A program made the translations under genes and the position numbers. A DNA stretch of 16,415 bases, taken from JAGYLJ01 sp034661035 (GTDB lineage Bacteria > Patescibacteriota > Minisyncoccia > Phycocordibacterales > UBA12079). Below the pieces are notes generated by a model. The model saw nothing but the letters and a program-made list of their open reading frames with translations, ran no database searches and was not told the DNA's origin. The DNA lies in NCBI GenBank assembly GCA_034661035.1, contig JAYEKM010000012.1, forward strand, positions 1 through 16,415, written 5' to 3'. Shown one piece after another: positions 10,932 to 16,415 of this stretch. Numbering within the stretch: the first letter of the stretch is position 1; each line of letters opens with the position of its first letter.

Positions 10932-11005
10932 GCGAGTGTAGCTCAGGTGGTTAGAGCGCGTCACTGATAATGACGAGGTCGTAGGTTCGAGTCCTACCAT
11001 TCGCA
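10932..11005 (+). tRNA. tRNA-Ile (anticodon GAU)
   Basis: 74 bases. The acceptor GCGAGTG pairs with CATTCGC with one G-U. The anticodon loop CTGATAA gives GAU. The T-arm is GTAGG-TTCGAGT-CCTAC and the discriminator is A73. CCA is not encoded. A terminator follows. Confidence 0.95.
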
Positions 11006-11006
11006 C

Positions 11007-11039
11007 AAAAAAAGCACTTTCTGTAGAAAGTACTTTTTT
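11007..11039. terminator. Bidirectional terminator between tRNA-Ile and the DUF1653 gene
   Basis: AAAAAGCACTTTCT and AGAAAGTACTTTTT pair with one C-A mismatch on the plus strand, which is a G-U pair on the minus strand. T-tracts occur on both sides. The TAA of the DUF1653 gene overlaps its edge. Confidence 0.8.
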
Positions 11040-11268
11040 ATTCTCCAATATATTCAAATCTTTTCACCTTTTTTCCGTCTATACTTTTAATTCCAATGAA
11101 ATCTTCATACGGTCTTGCCCAAATAGCGTTTAGACCAAAATCCTCAGAATCATATAAAGCTCGATAAATCACTAATTTCTCTAAAGTCTCACTGTGATTT
11201 CCCACACCTAAAACCTCATACTCCTTACCTTTAAAATGTCTGTATTTACCTAACTTAATTTCAGGCAT
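11038..11268 (-). CDS. DUF1653 family protein
   Basis: 76 residues. It matches the small DUF1653 family in its pattern: KLGKYRHFKGKEYEVLGVGNHSETLEKLVIYRALY, then IWARPYEDFIG and a closing KVKRFEYIGE. The family is predicted to be a small beta-barrel, and its biochemical role is not established. The gene begins five bases after the nrdJ stop and so is almost certainly co-transcribed with the ribonucleotide reductase. Widespread occurrence next to unrelated housekeeping genes means the neighbourhood says little about function. There is no Shine-Dalgarno, only a weak GAAG eight bases upstream. Confidence 0.85.
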   Translation of the reverse strand: MPEIKLGKYRHFKGKEYEVLGVGNHSETLEKLVIYRALYDSEDFGLNAIWARPYEDFIGIKSIDGKKVKRFEYIGE

Positions 11269-11273
11269 ATCTT

Positions 11274-13565
11274 TTAAACTTCACAAAGTCCAGCTACACA
11301 AGCCAGCTCTTTTGACCCCTCTGTTTCATCCTCGTGTTCATAGGTAACAATCTTAGAAAAATCAATATTTTTAAACCTTCTCATCATTTCATCGTAAGTT
11401 TTTTTATCCGTTTCCTCAAAAGGAGCTAGCTTATAAACAAAATCAGTTCTTGGTAAAAAGGACAACCCTCCAACAATATCCCAGTTACTATAGACCCAAT
11501 TAGCTACTTTAATCCATTCTTCATCACTAACAGAAACTGTCACAGATGGGTTATGTTCAGTATAATTCTGCTTGACCATTTTCCAAAATTCTAGTTGATC
11601 CATCGCGGTCAAATCGTTTTTGAAAATTTTACCAGGAGCCTTAACAGGAAACTCAAACACATAAGTGTTGGCGTCTTCTTTATTCTGACCATTTTCTGGA
11701 TAATAAGGAACCCCTTGATCTTTCAACATTTTAAACAAGCTATCTGTGGAAGAAATTCTAATCCTCCTAATATAATAGCTAGCATGTCTTGGGTGCATAC
11801 CTGAGGCGCAATCAACCAACTGAGAAACTGTTCCTGATGGTTTTACACAAGTCGCACTAGTAGATTCTGCAATTCCAAATATTTTGGCATATTTTTGGTT
11901 AGTTCTGACAACCTTCTCTTTTATTTTTTGCAAGACTTTAGGATCTCTCACAACTTCACAATCCCAATGACCAGTAATTGAAACCCCAAGGAGTCTTTCT
12001 TCTTCACAATTTTCCTTCCATTCCTTTGAAAGATAACCAAAATTAGTCAAAGTAGTCTGATAGGTTCCTAAAATAGCTGCTATTTCAGCTTTCTCCAATA
12101 AAGTTTTCTCAGTATCCTCTTGCCTAGCTACTAACTCACTTAAATTACAAAATTGTTTTGACCTGATATTAATCTCCCCACAAGGATTTACACCAAAATC
12201 TTCCATATTCTTTTCATAAATCTTTTTTCTCCTCTCAGGCATTTGCTCTCCTAGAGTCCCTCTATTAAAAATACCCCTTTCCCCTGTTCCACTTTTCATT
12301 AAAGCTACCCATTCATCCATAAATTCAGAAGCACTTGGCTTTTCGTTATAAGCTGTCGAGTTATTAGCCATACTTCTCTGAGCATTATTAATATAAAATT
12401 GACCACTCTTAGCCAACCTCATATCGTTGTCATCCAACTCAGACAAAGAAATCAAAGCTGTTCTTCTAACTCCTCCAGAAACAACCACCTCACCAATCTT
12501 ACAGACAATATCATGGACATCTAAATTAGTAAGTCTTTTCCCATGTTTTACAAGAACTCTCTCTCTAGCAAAATCAATCAAATCTCTTAGGGGTTCCGGT
12601 CCTGAACTCTTACCTCCCATAGTTTTCAATTTGGCCCCAGCTGGCCTAAGCTTTGAATAATCAAACTCAACATCTTCACCAGCAAACCAAGTCTTTAAAC
12701 CATAAACAAAAGCATCTGCCCAGCCCTCTTTACTATCTTTCACAACAAAAGTTTTCCTCATCTTTAATTTACCATTATGAATTTTAATCTGAGGAAGTTT
12801 TTGAACATTATAACTTTCTGCACTGAACCCAACCCCACAACCACACATAGACAGATACATTATTTCTCCAAAATCCTGTAATTTAGAAGGGGCAATATAA
12901 GAACAATTATAAGCGCAAGCGTTACATCTGCGAGCTGCATTTCCAGAACTCCAAAACAACCTCATCGATGGCATTGATTGTTGATTTAAAATAAATTTAC
13001 GAATTTTCTTGTATTCTGAATCTTTCAATTTTTTACCTAAATTTTCTTTCATAAAATCAAGGTATCTATCAACTGTTTCTATCCAAGTTTCTCTTCTTCC
13101 TTCATCATCAATCCACTTTGAGTAAGAACGATAATAAACGAACTCAGCCAATGGATTTTTAAAATATTTCTTACCTTCTTTCGTCAGTTTTTTAACTTTC
13201 TCTGATACTTTAATTCCCTTTCCTCTCAGTTTGGCCCTTTCTTCTCGATAAATAATATAATTTTTAGATGTTTTAATATAATTATTCCCCATCAAAGCCT
13301 TTTCAACAGAATCTTGAATACCTTCAATATTAGGGACAAATGTTTTAAATTGTTTGGAAATTTTAACCAAATCAAGATAAACTTTATTAGCTACAAGCTC
13401 AGCTTCTTTCTCAGAACCTTCTCCTGAAGCTAGCATTGCTTTATAAATAGCGTTGATAATTTTATCTAAATCAAAATCGACGACTGAGCCGTCTCTTTTT
13501 TGAATTTTTTTAACAAAATTAGGTTTTTTTGTCTTTTTTACTACTTTTTTTTCATTTTTTACCAT
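11274..13565 (-). CDS. nrdJ: Class II (adenosylcobalamin-dependent) ribonucleotide reductase
   Basis: 763 residues. It makes deoxyribonucleotides from ribonucleotides without oxygen dependence, using coenzyme B12 to create a thiyl radical. Residues about 18-110 are an ATP-cone (allosteric activity site) starting VKKIQKRDGSVVDFDLDKI. The catalytic barrel follows with CNACAYNC (214-221), MCGCGVGFSAE (240-250), and NPCGEI (460-465), where C462 is the likely thiyl cysteine and E464 its partner. C473 is the redox partner 11 residues on, as in the Lactobacillus leichmannii enzyme. ATCVKPSGTVSQLVDCASGMHPRHA is followed by YYIRRIRIS. The C-terminal pair C756/C761 serves re-reduction. The gene starts without Shine-Dalgarno; a TATAAT at 13578-13583 gives a leader of about five bases. 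Most CPR cells cannot make B12, so the cofactor is probably imported. Confidence 0.95.
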   Translation of the reverse strand: MVKNEKKVVKKTKKPNFVKKIQKRDGSVVDFDLDKIINAIYKAMLASGEGSEKEAELVANKVYLDLVKISKQFKTFVPNIEGIQDSVEKALMGNNYIKTSKNYIIYREERAKLRGKGIKVSEKVKKLTKEGKKYFKNPLAEFVYYRSYSKWIDDEGRRETWIETVDRYLDFMKENLGKKLKDSEYKKIRKFILNQQSMPSMRLFWSSGNAARRCNACAYNCSYIAPSKLQDFGEIMYLSMCGCGVGFSAESYNVQKLPQIKIHNGKLKMRKTFVVKDSKEGWADAFVYGLKTWFAGEDVEFDYSKLRPAGAKLKTMGGKSSGPEPLRDLIDFARERVLVKHGKRLTNLDVHDIVCKIGEVVVSGGVRRTALISLSELDDNDMRLAKSGQFYINNAQRSMANNSTAYNEKPSASEFMDEWVALMKSGTGERGIFNRGTLGEQMPERRKKIYEKNMEDFGVNPCGEINIRSKQFCNLSELVARQEDTEKTLLEKAEIAAILGTYQTTLTNFGYLSKEWKENCEEERLLGVSITGHWDCEVVRDPKVLQKIKEKVVRTNQKYAKIFGIAESTSATCVKPSGTVSQLVDCASGMHPRHASYYIRRIRISSTDSLFKMLKDQGVPYYPENGQNKEDANTYVFEFPVKAPGKIFKNDLTAMDQLEFWKMVKQNYTEHNPSVTVSVSDEEWIKVANWVYSNWDIVGGLSFLPRTDFVYKLAPFEETDKKTYDEMMRRFKNIDFSKIVTYEHEDETEGSKELACVAGLCEV

Positions 13566-13577
13566 TTTTTTGAGAAA

Positions 13578-13583
13578 ATTATA
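13578..13583 (-). promoter_or_regulatory. -10 element of nrdJ
   Basis: TATAAT on the minus strand, 12 bases before the nrdJ ATG. The upstream -35 candidate (GTTAAA, 17-base spacing) is weak. Confidence 0.4.
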
Positions 13584-13728
13584 TTAAAACCACTCTTATT
13601 TTAACATTAAAAAACAAAAACAACTGTGGATAAATAAACAGAGAATAGAAAAAAAGAAGTGTAAAGAAAAATCTAAAAATTAGATTATTAACTCTAAATA
13701 TCTCAAACTGTATTTGAAATTATCAGTG

Positions 13729-13815
13729 CGGAGAGGACAGGATTCGAACCTGCGGTGGAATTGCTTCCACACTCGCTTTCCAAGCGAGCACCTTAAACCG
13801 CTCAGTCACCTCTCC
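13729..13815 (-). tRNA. tRNA-Ser (anticodon GGA)
   Basis: 87 bases, class II with a long variable arm (GTGGAAGCAATTCCAC). The acceptor GGAGAGG pairs with CCTCTCC. The anticodon arm CTCGC-TTGGAAA-GCGAG gives GGA. The T-arm is GCAGG-TTCGAAT-CCTGT and the discriminator is G73. CCA is not encoded. Unlike the other tRNAs here, it has no partial copies nearby. Confidence 0.95.
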
Positions 13816-13882
13816 GTTTTTATTTAATTTTCAACTTATTACTTATATATAATATATAATTATTCCTAAACTAAACCACTCC

Positions 13883-13897
13883 CCGCCCTAGGCGGGT
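13883..13897. repeat. Short GC-rich palindrome in the mazG-tRNA-Ser gap
   Basis: CCCGCC-CTA-GGCGGG, a six-bp GC stem in an AT-rich intergenic gap. There is no T-tract on either strand, so it is more like a small repeat than a terminator. Confidence 0.45.
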
Positions 13898-13960
13898 CAG
13901 CCTTAGACTGAAGCCACTTTTCCGTCTATTGAAAAACTAACTTAAACAATTTTGCCACAT

Positions 13961-14290
13961 TTATCTATCATCGCCTGATCCACCAATTTTATTTCTTTCT
14001 AATCTTGATTTAAGTTTTTTTATATTAGTTTGAGCAATATCATCTAAGCCTAAATCTATTTCAGAAGCTATCTGAGACAGATACCATAAAACGTCACCTA
14101 ATTCTTTCCCTAATAAATTTTTTTCTTCCGTTGTGATAATGCCTTTGTTATCTCTTATAATTTTTTTTATTTTTTCGGCCACTTCTCCAGCTTCCCCCAC
14201 CAATCCAAGAGTCGGATAAACAAAATTATTATCCCTGTCAGGATAAATTGCAGTTTTTCGTGATTCTTTTTGATAAAAATTAAAATTCAT
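13961..14290 (-). CDS. MazG-like nucleotide pyrophosphohydrolase
   Basis: 109 residues, single-domain form. It cleaves nucleoside triphosphates, often non-canonical or damaged ones, to monophosphates and pyrophosphate. The metal-binding motifs of the all-alpha NTP-PPase superfamily are clear: E33-A-G-E36 (GLVGEAGEVAEKIKK) and E63-L-G-D66 (GKELGDVLWYLSQIA). The C-terminus (KIGGSGDDR) also fits MazG-like proteins. The gene lies 20 bases after htpX and ends the lemA-htpX-mazG transcript. No Shine-Dalgarno is seen. The substrate cannot be predicted; dCTP-type and house-cleaning enzymes look alike at this level. Confidence 0.88.
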   Translation of the reverse strand: MNFNFYQKESRKTAIYPDRDNNFVYPTLGLVGEAGEVAEKIKKIIRDNKGIITTEEKNLLGKELGDVLWYLSQIASEIDLGLDDIAQTNIKKLKSRLERNKIGGSGDDR

Positions 14291-14310
14291 ATTTCAATGT
14301 ATACTTTACA

Positions 14311-15237
14311 CTAAATTCTATCTCCTCGCAAAACCCTAACTCTTTCTTCCACTGGCGGATGAGTCATAAACATCTTAACAGCAAAACTTATTTTTCTTTG
14401 CCCGACAGAATGTTTAGGGTTGTTTTTGTTTTTATAAGGATCAGAAATGTAAAGATGAGCAGTTGCCTTACTAACCTTTTTCAACTGAGTTGAATTTTGA
14501 GAAATTTTTTCTAACGCTTTAGCCAAACCTTCCGGATAGCGAGTTAACAAAGCTCCTGATGCATCAGCTAAAAATTCTCTTTTTCTTGAAACTGCTAACT
14601 GAATTAAGGTTGCTACAATAGGTGTTAAAATTGCTAAAACAATACCAACAATTACGATGATCCACCCAGCCTTATTATCATTATCTCTTTTGATTCCTCC
14701 ATACAAAGACATTCTAATAAATAAATCAGATAGTAAGGCCACAAAACCAACTAGCACCACCACAACAGTAGCCAAAAGAATATCTTTATTACCAATATGA
14801 GATAACTCATGAGCAATAACACCTTCCAATTCATTCTTTTCCAGCAAACTTAGCAAACCAGTGGTAACAGCCACAGCCGCTTTTTCTTTATTACGTCCAG
14901 TAGCAAAAGCATTGGGAGAGGAGTCATTAATCACATAAACCTTTGGCATAGGCAACCCAGCTGTAATAGAAAGATTTTCTACTATATTTAATAAATCTCT
15001 ATATTGATTTTTGTCCGCTACAACAGCCCCAGACATTTTCAAAGCTATTTTATCCGAATACCAATAGCTAAAAAAATTCATCCCTATACTGAAAATAATG
15101 GCTACATACAAAATTACCGGATCAGCCAGAACCTGACTAAATACCCAACCGATAGCAATAACTATTATTAAGAAGGTAAACATTAACAACCATGTTTTCC
15201 TGACATTTTCATCTTGATGGGTATAAAGCGTAGCCAT
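14311..15237 (-). CDS. htpX: HtpX-type M48 membrane metalloprotease
   Basis: 308 residues, close to the family norm. A membrane-bound zinc protease that degrades misfolded membrane proteins on the cytoplasmic side. H143-E-L-S-H147 is the zinc motif (VIAHELSHIGNKD), and the third ligand is probably E221 in SRKREFLADASGALL. Four hydrophobic segments are visible: about 16-36, 40-58, 154-173 and 191-215. The region SSPNAFATGRNKEKAAVAVTTGLL is diagnostic for HtpX, and MTHPPVEERVRVLRG closes the protein. It lies 18 bases after lemA; the lemA-htpX order is common in bacteria. No Shine-Dalgarno is seen. Confidence 0.95.
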   Translation of the reverse strand: MATLYTHQDENVRKTWLLMFTFLIIVIAIGWVFSQVLADPVILYVAIIFSIGMNFFSYWYSDKIALKMSGAVVADKNQYRDLLNIVENLSITAGLPMPKVYVINDSSPNAFATGRNKEKAAVAVTTGLLSLLEKNELEGVIAHELSHIGNKDILLATVVVVLVGFVALLSDLFIRMSLYGGIKRDNDNKAGWIIVIVGIVLAILTPIVATLIQLAVSRKREFLADASGALLTRYPEGLAKALEKISQNSTQLKKVSKATAHLYISDPYKNKNNPKHSVGQRKISFAVKMFMTHPPVEERVRVLRGDRI

Positions 15238-15255
15238 ATTTTATTAGTTTAAAAA

Positions 15256-15807
15256 TTAGAAATTCACCGCTACATTTTCTTTTTCTTTCGAATCTGATTC
15301 TAATTCAAAGAATTCTCTTTTACTAAACTTAAACATATTAGCAATGACATTTGAAGGAAAGACTTCTATTTTAGTATTTAGATCTCTAACATTTCCATTA
15401 TAGAAACGACGAGCAGCTTGTATCTTATTTTCTGTATCAGAAAGTTCTGTTTGCAATTCCAAGAAATTTTGGTTAGCCTTTAAATCTGGATAATTCTCAG
15501 TCACAGCAAATAATGACTTCAAAGCCCCTGAGAGCATATTTTCTGACTCCCCTTTTTCTTTCATTCCTTGTGCTCCCATTGCCTTTGTACGTGCCTCTGT
15601 TATCTTCTCAAAAGTTTTACTTTCATGAGAAGCATATCCCTTAACTGTATTCACTAAATTTGGAATAAGGTCATAACGTCTTTTTAATTGAACATCAATA
15701 TCCGCCCAAGCTTCTTTTGACCTATTTTTTAAAGTAATAAGTCTGTTAAATATCATTATCACCCAAATGACAATAATAGCTAAAATTCCCAAAGTAAGAT
15801 AAAGCAT
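15256..15807 (-). CDS. lemA: LemA family membrane protein
   Basis: 183 residues, the normal length. One N-terminal membrane helix (about 3-23), then a helical-bundle domain with the LemA hallmark EAWADIDVQLKRRYDLIPNLV followed by KGYASHE, and later the segments ENYPDLKANQNFLELQTEL and ENKIQAARRFYN...VRDLNTKIEVFPSNVIA. The role is not firmly known; it is often encoded beside HtpX or other membrane proteases and may act as their partner at the membrane. It is the first gene of a three-gene unit. It starts at the ATG at 15807 after an A/T-rich leader without Shine-Dalgarno. The promoter is not clear. Confidence 0.95.
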   Translation of the reverse strand: MLYLTLGILAIIVIWVIMIFNRLITLKNRSKEAWADIDVQLKRRYDLIPNLVNTVKGYASHESKTFEKITEARTKAMGAQGMKEKGESENMLSGALKSLFAVTENYPDLKANQNFLELQTELSDTENKIQAARRFYNGNVRDLNTKIEVFPSNVIANMFKFSKREFFELESDSKEKENVAVNF

Positions 15808-15899
15808 ATTTTTTTAAATTAAATTTATAAACCGATACATAGATATTCTATCACAAAAGTTAGAAAAAAATCCCCACTTCTTCTTGATTTTTTAATTTG

Positions 15900-15981
15900 T
15901 GCCGAGGGGGAGACTTGAACTCCCACGGATTGCTCCACTAGTTCCTAAGACTAGCGCGTCTACCAATTTCGCCACCTCGGC
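15900..15981 (-). tRNA. tRNA-Leu (anticodon UAG)
   Basis: 82 bases, class II. The acceptor GCCGAGG pairs with CCTCGGC, and the D-arm is GGCGAAATTGGTAGACGC. The anticodon arm CTAGT-CTTAGGA-ACTAG gives UAG. A long variable arm and T-arm GGGAG-TTCAAGT-CTCCC follow. The discriminator is A73 and CCA is not encoded. Confidence 0.95.
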
Positions 15982-16011
15982 ATATATAATATTATTTTAA
16001 TTAACTATATC

Positions 16012-16036
16012 AGGAACTAGTGGAGAACTCCACTAT
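16012..16036. repeat. Inverted copy of tRNA-Leu(UAG) anticodon/variable-arm bases, with local hairpin
   Basis: AGGAACTAGTGGAG (16012-16025) is the exact reverse complement of 15933-15946 inside the tRNA. Its end also forms a local hairpin AGTGGAG-AA-CTCCACT (16019-16034). Confidence 0.55.
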
Positions 16037-16072
16037 CCCTATCGTCTGTTCCACTTCGTTCCACATCGACGA

Positions 16073-16122
16073 TTTTTTACTTCGTAAAAAACGGATGAAA
16101 AACAAAGCAGTTTGTTTTTCAT
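16073..16122. repeat. Two adjacent hairpins inside the decayed tRNA-Leu copy
   Basis: TTTTTTAC/GTAAAAAA (16073-16080 with 16084-16091) closes on TTC, so its other strand has an ACGAAGT apex. ATGAAAAACAAA/TTTGTTTTTCAT (16095-16106 with 16111-16122) is a perfect 12-bp stem. Both follow the D-arm of the partial tRNA copy on the minus strand. Confidence 0.6.
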
Positions 16123-16132
16123 TCGCTCGACT

Positions 16133-16164
16133 TAGCGCGTCTACCAATTTCGCCACCTCGGCAT
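16133..16164 (-). pseudogene. Partial tRNA-Leu(UAG): 5' acceptor strand and D-arm only
   Basis: 32 bases identical to 15952-15983, that is, the 5' end of tRNA-Leu(UAG) with its two upstream bases. On the minus strand the sequence leaves the tRNA right after the D-arm and runs into two hairpins. It is a 5' fragment without anticodon, T-arm or 3' acceptor. Confidence 0.75.
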
Positions 16165-16195
16165 GCACACAGTATTTAATTGTACTTATTTATCC

Positions 16196-16280
16196 CTTCT
16201 CCGCCTTCGCTAAAGCTACGGCGGACTAATTCGACTAATCACTCGTTTTGCTCGTGATGACTCATTGAGCACCTCGGCAT
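16196..16280 (-). repeat. tRNA-Leu-associated repeat, copy B (empty site)
   Basis: Begins (minus strand) ATGCCGAGGTG, the tRNA-Leu(UAG) start, then matches copy A at 6682-6786 with the 20-base palindrome missing at 16250/16251. Its far end contains TCCGCC...GGCGGA (16200-16205 with 16220-16225) around TTCGCTAAAGCTAC, a repeat that reads FSAFAKATAD on the plus strand and that I recall as common in CPR genomes. Bases 16285-16415 hold no gene; only a TTCAGTA/TACTGAA hairpin near 16350 is noticed. Confidence 0.7.
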
Positions 16281-16415
16281 GCACAATTCAATTAACAATA
16301 ACAATGATGATTTTAACAAAAAATCTCTAAAAAACCAATCTATTAATTCAGTACTCCGACTACTGAAAATATTATTTTAATTTTTCTATAAACAAACGAT
16401 CATCAAAAACTAAAT

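Noticed and set aside
11595..12660. Plus-strand ORFs opposite nrdJ
   Set aside because: Shadow frames with no motif; nrdJ is certain on the minus strand.
16020..16229. Plus-strand ORF of 69 codons ending FSAFAKATAD
   Set aside because: It runs through hairpins, an antisense tRNA fragment and a dispersed repeat; no start signals or protein-like composition.
16285..16415. Gene or terminator at the right edge
   Set aside because: No open frame of note; one 7-bp hairpin without a neighbouring gene end in view.

Overview
The window looks like chromosomal DNA of an uncultivated candidate-phyla-radiation (Patescibacteria, probably Parcubacteria-type) bacterium. The base composition is AT-rich. tRNA genes lack an encoded CCA. 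Housekeeping genes mostly have no Shine-Dalgarno sequence. Proteins are compact: EF-Ts has 197 residues and RF2 has 292. A class II ribonucleotide reductase, a LemA/HtpX pair and two repeat types that I recall from such genomes are present (a CCTGCCT...AGGCAGG palindrome and a repeat that reads FSAFAKATAD when translated). An RF2 with the SPF motif is encoded, so UGA is probably a normal stop here. The assignment is inference from family knowledge; no rRNA lies in the window.

Layout. 1-378: 5' part of an ECF sigma factor gene (minus), divergent from a 39-residue, very basic small protein (635-754) with a heavily structured leader. 847-4256: an accessory-looking block, mostly on the minus strand. 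It holds an unknown protein, a NUDIX hydrolase fused to a response-regulator receiver domain, a guanylate kinase-like gene upstream of that fusion, a small membrane-anchored protein on the plus strand, and two unknown proteins preceded by nearly identical hairpin + Shine-Dalgarno modules. 4399-6571: parB followed by tgt, with a 28-bp-stem terminator. 6660-7800: a tRNA region with intact tRNA-Leu(CAA) and tRNA-Thr(UGU) surrounded by partial, duplicated and hairpin-invaded tRNA copies. 7844-9703: rpsB, tsf and a small membrane protein (minus), with a predicted three-way-junction RNA between rpsB and tsf. 9900-10778: prfB. 10850-11005: a decayed and an intact tRNA-Ile(GAU). 11038-13565: nrdJ and a DUF1653 gene. 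13729-13815: tRNA-Ser(GGA). 13961-15807: lemA, htpX and a MazG-like gene (minus). 15900-16285: tRNA-Leu(UAG) with partial copies upstream of it.

The housekeeping genes cover translation (rpsB, tsf, prfB, tRNAs, tgt), DNA precursor supply and clean-up (nrdJ, MazG), segregation (parB) and membrane quality control (htpX, lemA). No CRISPR array, transposase or recognised defence system is visible. The most unusual signals are: (1) the NUDIX-receiver fusion next to a nucleotide kinase; (2) two filled/empty-site comparisons that show a ~20-bp palindrome behaving as an inserted unit; (3) tRNA loci carrying hairpin-bearing pseudo-tRNAs; (4) structured RNA leaders before the 39-residue gene, before tsf and in duplicate before two unknown genes; (5) promoters fused to start codons (leaderless starts); (6) strong Shine-Dalgarno sequences confined to the 0.85-4.2 kb block.
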